In this document: positions 1 to 11,391 of the stretch, piece after piece
How positions within the stretch are numbered: the stretch's first letter is position 1
Layout: each line of letters begins with the position of its first letter
NCBI GenBank assembly: GCA_021292165.1
Contig: CM037877.1
Location: 302,142,726 to 302,206,725 of the forward strand
Reading direction: 5' to 3'
From: Shinisaurus crocodilurus
Lineage: Eukaryota > Chordata > Lepidosauria > Squamata > Shinisauridae
DNA: 64,000 nucleotides
The notes under the pieces: model-generated
Told to the model about the DNA's origin: nothing
Databases searched by the model: none
Seen by the model: the letters and a program-made list of their open reading frames with translations, nothing else
Position numbers and translations under genes: made by a program

Positions 1-44
1 GTACCAGCCACTAGGGAACAACAGCAAGTGATGGCTATTGCTTT

Positions 45-155
45 TGAGCCATACTTGTGGGCTTCCCATCTGGTTGGCCATTGTGGGAAACAGGATAGTG
101 GCCGAGATGGACATTTGGCCTGACCCAGGCAAGGATGTGGTTATGTTCTTCGACA
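45..155 (+). mobile_element. CR1-type LINE 3' end at window edge
   Basis: GAGCCATACTTGTGGGCTTCCCATCTGGTTGGCCATTGTGGGAAACAGGATAGTGG to TTATGTTCTT. It has the same consensus as 26230-26331. It is decayed. Confidence 0.5.
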
Positions 156-2295
156 CTGAAAATTCTCTGCTGCTGCCACTTTGCCATGTCTTCCTTACAA
201 CCACCTTCTCCAACACCCTTCTAAATGTGCCAAGGCAATATACCAGAGTGTGAATACCCAGGAATCAAGTTATGCAATTTCAGAAGGAGAACAGCAAACC
301 ACTGTAAGGGATACTGAAGTCAGGAATGCCACTTGGCCTTTGTTACACTTCCCAGTATTGATTTCCTGGATGTCACGATGATTCACACAGCAGCCACCAT
401 ATGCTCAACTGGCTAAGACAACCCCTGTGTTGCCTCCTTTTTTCCTGTTTCATATCTAGCCTTAGCACCGTTCCCCAAGTCACCACTTCACTGCAAAAAT
501 AGAGGCATGTGGGGAGGGGAACTTAAGGGTGCTAGGAAGCCCTGATCACAGATGTGTGTGGAGGGACTGGGAGGTGGGGGCAGCTAGTTGTGGTTATTCT
601 ATACTCCTACATTACAAAACACATAGGAAGCACTGCTCTGTAGGAAACAATGTTGAAAGCACATGGGTGGTCTTCACTTCAAAAATCCAACATATGTTGT
701 TGTTGCACATGATCTTCTAATCTGGGTCACACATTTCCAGCTCATACTGGGAAGTGGTTCTCAATGGTGAGAGAGACAGATGCTCTCCAGGAACTTCTGT
801 GCTCCAGGGCTAATTCTAGGTGAGCTCTACTGTAAATTAAATCCTAACCACTAAAGTCAGGCTGCTCTCCAGGCAATATAACAAATCCATTTTCCTTTGA
901 AGTGGAGAGACATGCTATGGTTTTGTTTTAAGCTATTGTTAAAACAATCCCAACAACTACTCAATGTTCTAGCCGCAGCAAACAGCATATAATACTCAAA
1001 GGCAAGTTTCAACACATTCTGTGTGTCTGCACAACATGTTTGCAACCAACATACATCAGTTGTTGCTTGAGAATGCTCCCCATGAAGCTGGATGTTCCCT
1101 AGCAAATCAGAAAGAAAGCAGGGCATTAGCACAAGGGGAGCCTTCTTGAATCCATTTATCCCATGTTCAGATTCCCTGCCAGTCATTAATTAAAAAATAT
1201 ATATGCTAAGTTTACTAGAAGAAAGCTTCATTAAGGAAGGGAGAGTTTCTTGTTCCCTTCTGTAAAACAATGGCCTGCTCAGCCACAACACTGAAACAAT
1301 TTGTTTTACTCTAACAAACTGTGATTTGAGCCTGAGTGCTTCCTCCCTTCCCTCCTCTTCTCATGCACCCAGACTGAAAGAAGACTTCCTGGTTTCTGCA
1401 GAGTTTCCTGTGACATCCAAACCAAGAAACTATGGTTTAAGCATTGCCTACATTTGTGGGTTGCATGTCTGCCCAAGTATAGAAAGTGGGAGTTATTGTC
1501 AGTGTTCCTGGTGACCTGTTCAAATATGTCTGCCGTTCCCCCATTAAATCCATCACACACATCTTAAAAGTCCCTAGGTGTGTAGATGAACCCCCAAATT
1601 GAAACAACTTTTCAATCACAGCCAAGAAGATGCTAGCTTCATGTAGTAAAGTAGTATAAAAGCTGCATTTAGGATTAGAGAGTCTTAAGTAGTCTGCATT
1701 TTCAAGATCTGTGTGGATTCCCCCCCCCCCCCAGTATCTGGATAAAGGACTGACCACCTAAATCCAGAGCTTTGGACCAAAGGAAGTGGTAAACACCTTG
1801 CAATACTTTTGAGTAAATATGTAAGCTGTAAAAAGTCCCACTGAGTTCAGTTAGGCTTACTCCCAGGTAAGTGTGCATAGGATTGCAGCCATAGTGTGCT
1901 TTCAAATAGAATGAATCAATCAACTTTCATTTGCTGTGACTACTAATTAGGTAGGTGTACCATATCTCTGCTTAGGTTTTAGAGAAGAATAAACAGGATG
2001 TATATGTCTCAACTCTCTGAGTTACAGCTCCTGCCCCACTTTTACACTATGATTGGTTCCATTCCCACCTTGTTTTCAGAGGAATGCAGGACAGATTGTT
2101 TATAAGACTGCTTTCACCATAGCAATTGCCTTAAAAAAAAAAAAAAAAAGCAACAAGTTATCCAAAATCATAACCTTTTTATCTGATGTATAAAACAAGG
2201 TACCACATAGGAGACTTTGGTATTACATGGTACACATACTACAGCCAGACCATACACGCCCACTGAAGTTACATGGGGCAAATGAACCTGTTCTT
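156..2295. other. Gene-free stretch
   Basis: No conserved coding sequence seen. Contains a C-run (1719-1732), part of a short palindromic MITE (about 1826-1905), and an A-run (about 2132-2149). Confidence 0.5.
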
Positions 2296-3651
2296 TTACA
2301 GGGGGTTCTTTTCAAAATAGGAGCAATAAGCAGCCCTGATCTGGCAAGCTCTCTTGGTCAGTCCAGCTTCAGACAGTGGTACTCTTGGCCTAGCTGAAGC
2401 ATTCTGGTTTTCTGTCGCCACCGGACTTTCCAACGGCTCCAGCAACTCATCACCCTTGATCTCACAGATATTGTGCAGGATGCAGCATGTGGCGATGACC
2501 ACAGGAATGAGCTTCTCCCTCACATCCAGCCTCATCTGCAAACATCTCCAGCGAGCTCTCAGGACCCCAAAAGCTCTCTCTACACATGCTCGGCACTTGG
2601 CAAGCCTCTCGTTGAATTTCTCTTGGGCCACCGTTTTCGGCGCAGGGTACGGCTTCATTAGCCAGGGGCGAAGCGGATATGCATGATCCCCAATTATGAC
2701 AGGGGTCATGGAAACCCCCTCCAACATTGTCTGAGTTTGTGGCCCGAAGGTGCCCTCGTCCATGCTGTTGAAAAAAGGAGAGTTGTGCAGGATGCGGGAG
2801 TCGTGGGACCGTTCAGGAAAGCCAACGTAGATATCAGTGAAACGGGATTTGCTGTCCACCAGGGCCTGCAGCACCATCGAATAGAAGCCTTTGCAATTTA
2901 TGTAGGAGTCAGCAGAGAACGGAGGACACAGGATGGAGATGTGTATGGCATCAATTGCTCCGAGACAGTTGGGGAAGCCCATCTCCTTGAAGCCCTCCAT
3001 GATCTCCTGTGGTTCTCCCAGCTCAATTGTTTGGGCCAGCAGCCTGCTGTTTATTTCCTCACAGACCTCTTCAAATATTGAGCATGCTGACGAAATCCCC
3101 ACCCCAAAGAGCTCTGAGACAGTCTTGTAGCTGTCATGGTGAGCTAGTTTCCAGATGGTCATGGCGACCCTTTTTTCGACAGGAATATGCGACCGCATAC
3201 CAGTGTCTCGACGCTGCAGGGCGGGGCGCAGCTCCTCGGCGATATACATCAGTGTTGAGCGTGACATTCGGAACAAAGAAATCCAGCATTTGTCATCCTG
3301 CTCTGAAGAGATCATCCGCTCCCACCACTCGCTGCATCGTGGAAGCATCCAGTGGGATCGCTCAGACAAGGCCATCAGCTCATGCTCATAGTGCAGTGCA
3401 GGAGAAGACGAGTACACCATGGTGACCACCGAGACGATCGCATTTCGGTGAAGTCGCAGCAGGGCTCTCTTGCGCCGTACACTGGCTGAGAGGATCCGTC
3501 TCAGCACAGCGGCTGACCTGCGGAAGCGTCTGCGCTGCAGAATCCTTGCTATTGCAAAAATTACTGTGCGCCTGTTGAGCATCCATTGCTGTACCAGCAA
3601 CTGGGAGGTTTGAACACAGGCAGCGACAAGGGCCAGGCACTCCTGCTCCAT
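2296..3651 (-). CDS. HARBI1-like PIF/Harbinger transposase-derived nuclease, intact 451-aa ORF
   Basis: Single-exon ORF with a DDE-type nuclease fold of the PIF/Harbinger superfamily. The three catalytic acids are readable in GAIDAIHI, IIGDHAYPLRPWLM and ERAFGVLRARWRCL. The N-terminal part has the helical region typical of the family (FRMSRSTLMYIAEELRP and a helix-turn-helix-like VSELFGVGISSACSIFEEV). The N-terminal 100 residues are basic and unfamiliar. Human HARBI1 is 349 aa; this protein is longer and clearly divergent. No Myb/SANT partner ORF and no terminal inverted repeats are visible around it. It is either a stranded transposase or a domesticated single-exon gene. The absence of stops and the many retained CpGs suggest recent arrival or purifying selection. 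Confidence 0.8.
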   Translation of the reverse strand: MEQECLALVAACVQTSQLLVQQWMLNRRTVIFAIARILQRRRFRRSAAVLRRILSASVRRKRALLRLHRNAIVSVVTMVYSSSPALHYEHELMALSERSHWMLPRCSEWWERMISSEQDDKCWISLFRMSRSTLMYIAEELRPALQRRDTGMRSHIPVEKRVAMTIWKLAHHDSYKTVSELFGVGISSACSIFEEVCEEINSRLLAQTIELGEPQEIMEGFKEMGFPNCLGAIDAIHISILCPPFSADSYINCKGFYSMVLQALVDSKSRFTDIYVGFPERSHDSRILHNSPFFNSMDEGTFGPQTQTMLEGVSMTPVIIGDHAYPLRPWLMKPYPAPKTVAQEKFNERLAKCRACVERAFGVLRARWRCLQMRLDVREKLIPVVIATCCILHNICEIKGDELLEPLESPVATENQNASARPRVPLSEAGLTKRACQIRAAYCSYFEKNPL

Positions 3652-3659
3652 CTATTCAG

Positions 3660-3860
3660 CCACTCTCGAAGCTCACAGCAGTCTTGGGAGGAAGTGATGT
3701 CAGTGTGCTGTGAGACAAAACCCTTCCCCCTGCTACACCATTGGACATTGCGGGGATGACATCACCAGGCAGGGACGACTCATAACCAAGTCCTTGCACT
3801 TCAACCGGAAAGGCACTGTTGAACCGAAGGGCAACACATTGTAATTGGGGGTTTGCTCAC
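3660..3860 (-). promoter_or_regulatory. Possible promoter of the HARBI1-like ORF
   Basis: Immediately upstream of the ORF the sequence carries TGATGTCA near 3693 and its reverse complement TGACATCA near 3758, both ATF/CREB-like, with CCATTGG between them. This is suggestive of a promoter but the motifs are short and no start site can be placed. Confidence 0.25.
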
Positions 3861-5895
3861 TGATTGAAACATATGTACATTTCAGTTGTGAAGGCTTTTT
3901 TGGTTTTTTTAAAATATGTTGAGCAGAAGAGAATTGTTCCATTCAGGAATTATCCAGCCATACCCCATTCTCCATTTCAAAATTCTTATGTTTTTAGAGG
4001 GTCATATGTAGCTTTGTCCTGTCATCCCAACCTACCGGTAGCTTCCCTCCTACACCCATAAACATTCTTCCAGCTGATCACCCCTCAATCATACACCTTT
4101 ACTACACCCATATTGTTTCTGCTTACATCAATCCACACTGACCACCCTCTCAAATTAACACTTTTGAAGTTCCCATATCTGCTCTCCAACTTGGCCTGTC
4201 ACCTAATCCTTGATTTCTAACATAAAAAATGCAGAGGTATAGCCTCCCTGCATAGCCTAATTTTAAGTGAGTCCAATCAGGTAGTTACTCAGTGGTGAGG
4301 GAAAAGCACTGTATGTTACTCAGTGGTGAGGGGAAAGCTCAGAGACACTCATGGCTGAGCCAGGTCATTACAAACAGCTTCTGAACTAAAACCTGGCAGA
4401 TCCTGACTCAATCTAAAATCTTACCAGTTTCCAGAAGCCATATTCCTGCATGCGATCAAGAGAGCAATATTTCTAGAAGTTACACTTCTTTCACTAAAAA
4501 GCATTTGATTTGAACCACGACTATAGCTGAATGAAAAGTTTTAAATCCTTTCTTCTGTGAAATGAGCAAAACGCTAATGTATTCTCAGTAGCTAAAGCCC
4601 ATGGAGTCAGAGCAGATCTGTGAGCCTACTAACCCAAATAATTCAGTTCAATTGCTATTTGCCACCCTTAGCAGCACTTCCAGAAGCAATTTAATGCTAG
4701 TCTCACCCGTCCCTGCCTATTAAAAAACCAAAAACAACGAAGAGTATTTAGAACTGATCCTATGTCCCTGGCTAGAACCACACACAATACTTATTTTCCT
4801 CATATACCTAATGCCATTTCCCATATGTTCTTAATTTATTAACTTGGCTTTTTAAATCATTATGTTTTTAAATTTTGTTTTCAATGTTTTACTATATTTT
4901 TATTTGATTAAGGTTTTCATGTTTTGAACTTTTTGTAAACTGCCTTGGTTGATTCCTGAAAGGCAGTGTAGAAATACAATTGATCAATCAAGAAAACATT
5001 ATGGCTGCAACCCTAAGCATCCTGGCTTGGAAGTACCATTGATCTCAGTAATACTTCTTTCTGAGTAACATAGTTAGGGTTGGACGTAAACCACACATAA
5101 AGCAATGGCTGTGGGACCTCATTGCCAATAAAAGGGGTACCAGTTTGAATGGCGGCCAGGATTCCTATATAGTTCTGTAGAATATAGTGACTGGATTTGG
5201 ATGATATGCTGCAGACCATTGTGGCTTATTTAACCCACACGGAGTTGCAGCGCCTGTGAGCACCACATTGCATATGCAACCGTAGCTCGGATGTTGTCAT
5301 GTTGTTTAACCCTCACATAACCCACGTTCGCCAGGTTTGCACAACACAAGAACCCCCGAGTGGAGGTTGCATATTCAAAATGACAGCCGCGTGCACTCCA
5401 CACGTACCACAGCCTCAACATAGGATAAATAACTCATGGTAGGCTGTCGTGTCATGTGAACATTCCCAGTGTATCTTCTGAATGCTTATTAAAGTTAAAA
5501 GAACCCTGTTCTCCATTTAATCTGTTAATCATCCTATACTCAATTGTCCCCACCACCCAGCAAAAAAAGGAGAGAAGTGAGTATGGTGAGGCAGTATGGG
5601 CGATTGGAGGATGGTGGTAGATAGGCAGAGATCGTACAGTTGGGGATAGAAGGATAGAAAGTTTGGACACACAGAATTGCTTAAACCAGGGGTAGGCAAC
5701 TTATGGCCCCAGGTCTAATCTTAAAAGCACACTGAAAGAAATCAGTTCAGACCTCTGGCAAGAGCAATTTGTCCCTTCCCTGGCAGTCTACTGGATGGGG
5801 AGGGAGGGAGGAAGGGAGGGGATGGCCCCACCCACTTTTTACTCTGGACCTAACCACCACTGGCATGCAGCCTCCAACAGAAAAGATGGCCAGTT
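3861..5895. other. Gene-free stretch
   Basis: AT-rich, no recognised exon. Holds the LINE tail at 4830-4985 and short MITE remains at about 4996-5090. Confidence 0.5.
4830..4985 (+). mobile_element. LINE 3'-tail-like sequence
   Basis: T-rich segment ending TTTTTGTAAACTGCCTTGG-TTGATTCCTGAAAGGCAGTGTAGAAATACAAT, the usual layout of L2/CR1-clade LINE ends. No coding part. Confidence 0.4.
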
Positions 5896-5899
5896 TAAC

Positions 5900-5926
5900 T
5901 GTGGAGAAAAAGAGCCTTTGCGGGTT

Positions 5927-5963
<37 letters not shown>

Positions 5964-6056
5964 CCTCATGTGTGAACCGGCTAAAGGCTGGGGGTGGGGT
6001 GTACATAGTTAGCGTGTGGAGAAAGGGGCCCTTGGGGGTTCCTGCATGCATGCGCG

Positions 6057-6099
<43 letters not shown>

Positions 6100-6925
6100 C
6101 TCCTTATGTGTAAACCAAGTGGGGCCAGTTGAGGGGGCTGGGAGGAAACTAGAGAAGTTGGCCTAGGGCTTTCATATATAAATAGTTCAAGTCATGAGTT
6201 CCCTTCCCCCTGCCTGGCCAAGTGAGGTGCATGGTGATTGGTTAAGAGGCAGCAGAGGAGGGGAGGGGGGGAAAGGTATATTTCCCAAAGCGTGGTCTTT
6301 GTCCTGGATCGCGTGGCTACCGGCTACCCTGGCTATTGGGGATGGCGGCAAGCCAAAGAGAGGCCCCAAGCCTTTGGGGGGGGGGCATCAGGATCCGATC
6401 CCAGTTAGCTCCTGGTGAAATGAGCTGGATGAGGGCTCTAGTGAAGGCAAGCCTTGTGGGAGTTTTACCCATCTCAGACCTGCGGGTAGATGGGAGTAGT
6501 TCTCCTCGGGCGGCAAGGCTGTGCTGGATTTAACCCTTGAAGAGAATACCCTCAGGTAACATAGGTGTGTGCCTGAGAGATATTAAGGAATCAGGTTTTA
6601 TTGTTTTGCAGCTTTACTGTGTACTAAAGTGTCTCTCTCTTTATTTTGTGTGCTTCTCTCATTTCCCTAATCTTGTTGTAAAATGCTACCAGAATAAACC
6701 TTGTCCTGGTTTTACCCTACATGGGTTTTGTAGTCACTCTGCTTGGTTCAGTATCTAAATCCAGGTTACAGAAATTGAAGGCGAGTCCCTGAACAGAGAT
6801 CCAAATAGGGTTGCAGACAGCTGAGGCTGGCAATCTGGTACCTTGAGATCTCTGGGGGTCTTGGTTCCTTTGGAGTAGGAAAGGGTGGGGGTGAGGCGGG
6901 CCAGCCAGCCCCCCCTTCCTCCACA
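5900..6925 (+). mobile_element. Solo LTR of an endogenous retrovirus (copy 1), 5-bp TSD TTAAC
   Basis: Begins TGTGGAG and ends CTCCACA (TG...CA with inverted ends). It is flanked by the perfect 5-bp duplication TTAAC at 5895-5899 and 6926-6930. Inside are an inverted CCAAT box (ATTGG, about 6237) and a poly(A) signal AATAAA at 6693. Two CA-type microsatellites lie within it (5931-5960; CG/CA at about 6055-6098). No internal retroviral genes remain, so it arose by LTR-LTR recombination. Confidence 0.9.
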
Positions 6926-6930
6926 TTAAC

Positions 6931-8224
6931 CATTAAAAAAGGAACTGCTGGAGATCATCTCTACACTCCTACTCCAACTATCTCCATTTCCCAGGGACAA
7001 TCCAGTTTCCCAATACCCATCCCTGGTAAGTCACAGCCCCCACTTTTGCCTTTTACAAATGCCTTATTGATATTTTGTTAGTGTGACTCATTAACATCAT
7101 TCTTCAGGGTTCAGCTCTCCCCTCCGCCCCCAGGGTCCCTAGAAGTTAAGTTTGTGGGTGGGTGCATCTCATCTCTAGTGCACATGCACGTAAATGCCTG
7201 CGCATGAACATTAAGGCACCACACAACCTGAACCTCACACACTGCAGTTGCCAAGAGAGATGTTTAACTGTTGATAATAATAGCGCTTAACATGTGTTTA
7301 GTACTTTCAAGTGTTCAAAGCATTTTGTAGGCATTAGCTACCTGTAATCCTTACAACAACCCTGCGAGGTAAATATTATTCCCTGTATTGTAAATGGAGG
7401 TACTGAGGCTAAGAGTGAGTGGCTTGCCTAAGGCCACCTAGTGAGTACATGGCACAGGCAAGAGCTGAACTCCTGACTCATAGCTCAGTCTCTTAGCTAG
7501 TACGCTACACTAACTCTCTTGGTATATAGTACTGTAGGACAATCATGGAGTTTTGTTTTGTTTTTAAAACTATTATTGTTACCAAAACTGTCTTCTTGGC
7601 TATTCAGTGAGTAAAGGGTAGGTTATTGCAGATTAAATAAATATTAGCAGGCAGCCAGGAGATTGCATGCACTATGAGCCCTCTCGCTATCTGAGGTCTC
7701 CAGTCAGCAGGTCTTACTGTCTGTGCCACCGTTGCAGCAGATTTGGAGTGTACAAATCAGACCTTTACAGCAATTGCCTCATTTTTGTGGCGCTTCTTTC
7801 CTGACCTGGTGAGAAAAAGCAACTACCGTACTTCAATGTTTTTTCCCCCAGAAAGGGTGTAAAGTGCATCAGGCTTGTAGCTGACAATAATGCTTTCAAT
7901 ATTGTTTTCTATGACTGTTTCTATATTGTTGTACTTCTGTTACTGTAAACTGCTTTGAACTTCCTGGAAAAGCAGGATATAAATATTCTAATAAACAAGC
8001 AAAAATCACAGCAGAAGGGGTGGGTCTCACAAAGTGATTGTTGTCACAAGCATGCCCCTAAAACGTTGGGGGCTATGTCATCTGCCCAGAAATTTTAGTA
8101 GGTGTGTGGGAGATTGTTAGAAATTTGGGACTGCTCCCCCCCCCCCCCCCAATGATACTTGGGTCCTGTGTGTGTGCAAGGGTTGGCTGTAGCTCCTTAC
8201 TGACTCAGGCACTCAGCACTTGCG

Positions 8225-8225
<1 letters not shown>
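6931..8225. other. Intergenic stretch between solo LTRs
   Basis: Contains the MIR at 7270-7512 and a LINE-tail-like end at about 7860-8000; otherwise nothing recognised. Confidence 0.5.
7270..7512 (-). mobile_element. MIR-type CORE SINE
   Basis: Reverse-strand copy with the MIR core: AGTACTAAACACATGTTAAGCGC end, AGGCTAAG..., GGCCTTAGGCAAGCCACT, CAGGGTTGTTGTAAGGATTA and a decayed tRNA head near 7500. Clearly old. Confidence 0.75.

Positions 8226-8226
<1 letters not shown>

Positions 8227-8258
<32 letters not shown>
8227..8258. repeat. (AT)16 microsatellite
   Basis: Uninterrupted AT dinucleotides. Confidence 0.95.
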
Positions 8259-8260
<2 letters not shown>

Positions 8261-8378
8261 TTTTATTACTATACATATTTGTTTTAGGGCTCAGTATTGT
8301 CCTTCAAAACAGGATCCAAGATGGTTGTGTTCCCACTCCAAAAGAAGCTCTTGGGATGCATAGAGTTATAGGTATGCA

Positions 8379-8521
8379 GATGAAGCTGAGCGTGGAAAGC
8401 TAAGCAGGGTCAGGCCTGGTTATTACTTGGATGGGGGACCCCTCCTCTAGTTTCCTGCATTGAGCAGGGGGTTGGACTCGATGGCCTTCTAGGCCCCTTC
8501 CAACTCTATAATCTATGAATA
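8379..8521 (+). mobile_element. SINE with 5S rRNA-like head and CR1 tail (copy 1)
   Basis: 8379-8440 matches the middle of vertebrate 5S rRNA including its internal promoter (GCTAAGCAGGGTC-GGCCTGGTTATTACTTGGATGGG-GACC). It passes directly into the CR1 3' end (CCTGCATTGAGCAGGGGGTTG...), closing with TCTATGA-type repeats. It is truncated at the 5' side. Confidence 0.8.
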
Positions 8522-8569
8522 GATGGTTAGTATGGTACAAGCAGGTACTTTACTTGTTCTTTTTTCACT

Positions 8570-8790
8570 GATTACTCTATACACCACCTATCCTCCCAGG
8601 AGCTCTGAGTGGCATACATGGTTTCCCCCCCTTCCTGTATTTTATCTTCACAACAACCCTCTGAGGACTGAGAATTAGTGACTGGCCCTAAGTCACCCAG
8701 CAAACTTCATGGCTCATTGGGGATTCAAACCTGGGTCCCCCAGTCCTAATCTGGCACTAACCGCTATACTACAGGGCTTGGAATTAGGAG
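8570..8790 (-). mobile_element. tRNA-derived SINE (older copy)
   Basis: Reverse-strand copy with ACAACAACCCTCTGAGG, AAGTCACCCAGCAAACTTCATGGC, then a degraded tRNA head (AACCTGGGTCCCCCAGTC, ACCGCTATACTAC). Confidence 0.65.
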
Positions 8791-8977
8791 AATTAGGTTC
8801 AAATTCATTCTCAGTTGTAAAAATAAAACAAGCAGACTTGGGCAAGTCATCATTTATCACCCTGGGTTTCCATAGTGACAAGAAAGAGAGGCCTGTATTA
8901 GCTAAGAAGTGCCCTGGGAATAAATGGGGAGAGAGCGAGTGATGGATGCAGTAGATCACTTCTCTTTTAGCTGCTGG

Positions 8978-8979
<2 letters not shown>

Positions 8980-9020
<41 letters not shown>
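8980..9020. repeat. (AG)n microsatellite
   Basis: About 20 uninterrupted AG units, shortly before solo LTR copy 2. Confidence 0.95.
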
Positions 9021-9023
<3 letters not shown>

Positions 9024-9094
9024 CACATATGCTTGTAAATACCTCACTCTGAGCTATAGAGACAAGAGGATGTATTCATCTCTCTAAATAAATG

Positions 9095-9964
9095 TGTGAA
9101 GAAGAGAGCCTTTGCGGGTTCATACACACACACACACACACACACCCTCATGTGTGAACCGGCTAAAGGCTGGGGGTGTGGTGTGCATAGTTCCTCTAGA
9201 AGGGATGGTGCCTGGAAGTCTGGAGGAGCCAGGCTGAGGGCTTTCATATGCAGATGTAGTTCAGGCCCAGTAAGCCATGAGGCATGACTCATGAGCCTCC
9301 CTCATCCTGCCTGGCCAGGTGAAGTGCATTATGATTGGCTAAGAGGCAGCAGAGCTACAGGGAGGAGGGGAAAGGTATATTTCCCAAAGCGTGGGTTTTG
9401 GTCTTTGTTCTACCCGGCTGTGGTAATGGCGGTAAGCCAAGGACCCCAGGCAGCTCCTGGTGAAATTAGCTGGATTGAGGGCTCTAGTAAAGGCAAGCCT
9501 TGTGGGAGTTTTACCCATCTCAGACCTTCGGGTAGGTGTGGTAATCTCCCTCGGGCAGCGAGGCTGTGCTGGATTTAACCCTTGAAGAGAACACCCTCAG
9601 GTAACAGGTGTGTGCCTGAGAGATATTAAGGAATCAGGTTTTATTTTGCAGCTTTACTGTGTACTAAAGTGTCTCTCTCTTTATTTTGTGTGCTTCTCTC
9701 ATTTCCCTAATCTTGTTGTAAAATGCTACCAGAATAAACCTTGTCCTGGTTTTACCCCACATGGTGTTTGTGGATTGCTCTGTGGCTTCAGTAACTAAAT
9801 CCAGGTTACAGAATTAAAGGCGGGTCCCTCAACAGAGATCCAAGTAGGATTGCAGACAGCTGAGGCTGGCAATCTGGTACCTTGAGATCTCTGGGGGTCT
9901 TGGTTCCTTTGGAGTAGGAAAGGGTGGGGGTGTGGCGGGCCAGCCAGCCCCCCCTTCCTCCACA
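9095..9964 (+). mobile_element. Solo LTR (copy 2) of the same family, 5-bp TSD AAATG
   Basis: Aligns over its whole length with the LTR at 5900-6925: GAGCCTTTGCGGGTTCATAC, the microsatellite, TGTGAACCGGCTAAAGGCTG, TTTCCCAAAGCGTGG, poly(A) signal at 9733 and the CTCCACA end. It is flanked by AAATG at 9090-9094 and 9965-9969, so it is an independent insertion. It lacks the second CG/CA block and has other small indels relative to copy 1. Confidence 0.9.
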
Positions 9965-9969
9965 AAATG

Positions 9970-10050
9970 CATATAAGGCTGCAATCCTATGCACACTTAC
10001 TAAGGAGTAAGCCCCACTGAACGCAGTGGGACTTACTTCTGAGTAGACAT
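9970..10050. mobile_element. Short palindromic MITE (AGTAAG...CTTACT)
   Basis: GGCTGCAATCCTATGCACACTTACTAAGGAGTAAGCCCCACTGAA mirrored by CAGTGGGACTTACTTCTGAGTAGACATG. Partial relatives lie at 1826-1905, 11095-11160, 22105-22175 and 63930-64000. Confidence 0.55.
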
Positions 10051-10519
10051 GGCAAAGGACTGCACTGCACATCAGATATTATGATTAAGAGTTCATTAAC
10101 TGGGAGGGACCTCTTCTACCATAATTCAGTGCTAGAGCACATGGTTGACACGCTGAAGATCCACCAGGTTCAGTCTCTGGCCATTTGCAATGAAAGAGAT
10201 CTTAGGTAGCAGGGTTGGGAATGATTCCGTGCCTGGGATCCTGGAGAGACACCAGTGGTACATTTTGATAACTTTAGACTCTGGACCAGGGCCGGATTAA
10301 GATAGGGGCTACTGGAGCTGCAGCTCCAGGCCCCTACCATAAAATAGGCCCACAATGCCTGGACCCGTCACCCGCGGCGTGGAGAACCGCAAAGAGAGCC
10401 ACACGCACACGCGCGGGAGGAGAGTGGTGGCGGTGTGGCAGCCGCCACGGTGTCCCGCGGGCTCTGCACATGCGCGGAGCCAGGAGAGTGGGCGGCGTAG
10501 GGCCCCGGTGGCGGCCAAC

Positions 10520-11100
10520 GAGAACATATTATGCCAGTGCTTTCTCACCTGCACTGGCTGCCAGTCTATTTCCAGGCCCGATTCCAAGTGCTGGTACTAA
10601 CATTCAAAGCCCTAAACGGCTTGGGGCCAGGGTATCTGAAGGACTGTCTCCTCCCATATGTACTTGCCCAGACACTAAGATCTGCATCAGCGGTCCAGCG
10701 CTCCTTCTCCGAGAGCCCCTGCCAAAGGAAATGAGGCAGGTCGCTACCAGGAGGAGGGCCTTTTCTGCTGTGGCACCCCGGTTATGGAATGAGCTCCCCA
10801 AAGAGGTTTGCCTGGCGCCTACTTTGTATTCTTTCCGGCGCCAGGTGAAGACCTTTCTATTCTCCCAGGCATTTAAATCATTTTAATCATCTTAATCATT
10901 TTAATTTTGTAGTTGTTTTTAACTCTGTTATTGTAACTGTTGCTGCTAGCTTTGTTGTTTGTTTTAACCTGTGGTTTTAAATTTTATATTTATTTTATAT
11001 TGTATTTTATGGTTTTAACTGTTGTAAACCGCCCAGAGAGCTTCGGCTATTGGGTGGTATAAAAATGTATTAAATAAATAAATATAAATAAATAAATAAG
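10520..11100 (+). mobile_element. L2-type LINE 3' end fragment nested in hAT element
   Basis: Encodes the C-terminus of an L2/CR1-clade ORF2 across a frameshift: LHWLPVYFQARFQVLVLTFKA, then RRRAFSAVAPRLWNELP and KTFLFSQAF. It is followed by the 3'UTR TTGTAAACCGCCCAGAGAGC and an (AAATA)n tail. It is severely 5'-truncated. Confidence 0.8.
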
Positions 11101-11391
11101 CCCAACTGTATCCATTGGGGCTTATTCCAAAATAAGTGTTCATAGGATTGCAACCTTTATTAGGTTAGACTACAACCCTATTCAGAAGTTCCTCACCCAT
11201 GCATTGCACTGGCCCTGCCCCCAACATCCCATTCCCTACGTGGTTTTGCCTCTCCTGACCTGTGTGTATTTGGTGAAGGTCTGGAGCATTCTGCTGGATG
11301 TGTGTAGGGTCCTGTTTAAACCTTCACAGAATATGTTAAAGTTAAAGGGGCAGAGCTTGCTGGGGGCAGAGACATTAAAGGCAGGTCTGGC

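Noticed and set aside
8379..8440. 5S rRNA gene
   Set aside because: Only the internal part of 5S is present and it runs directly into a CR1 tail, so it is a SINE head and not an rRNA gene.
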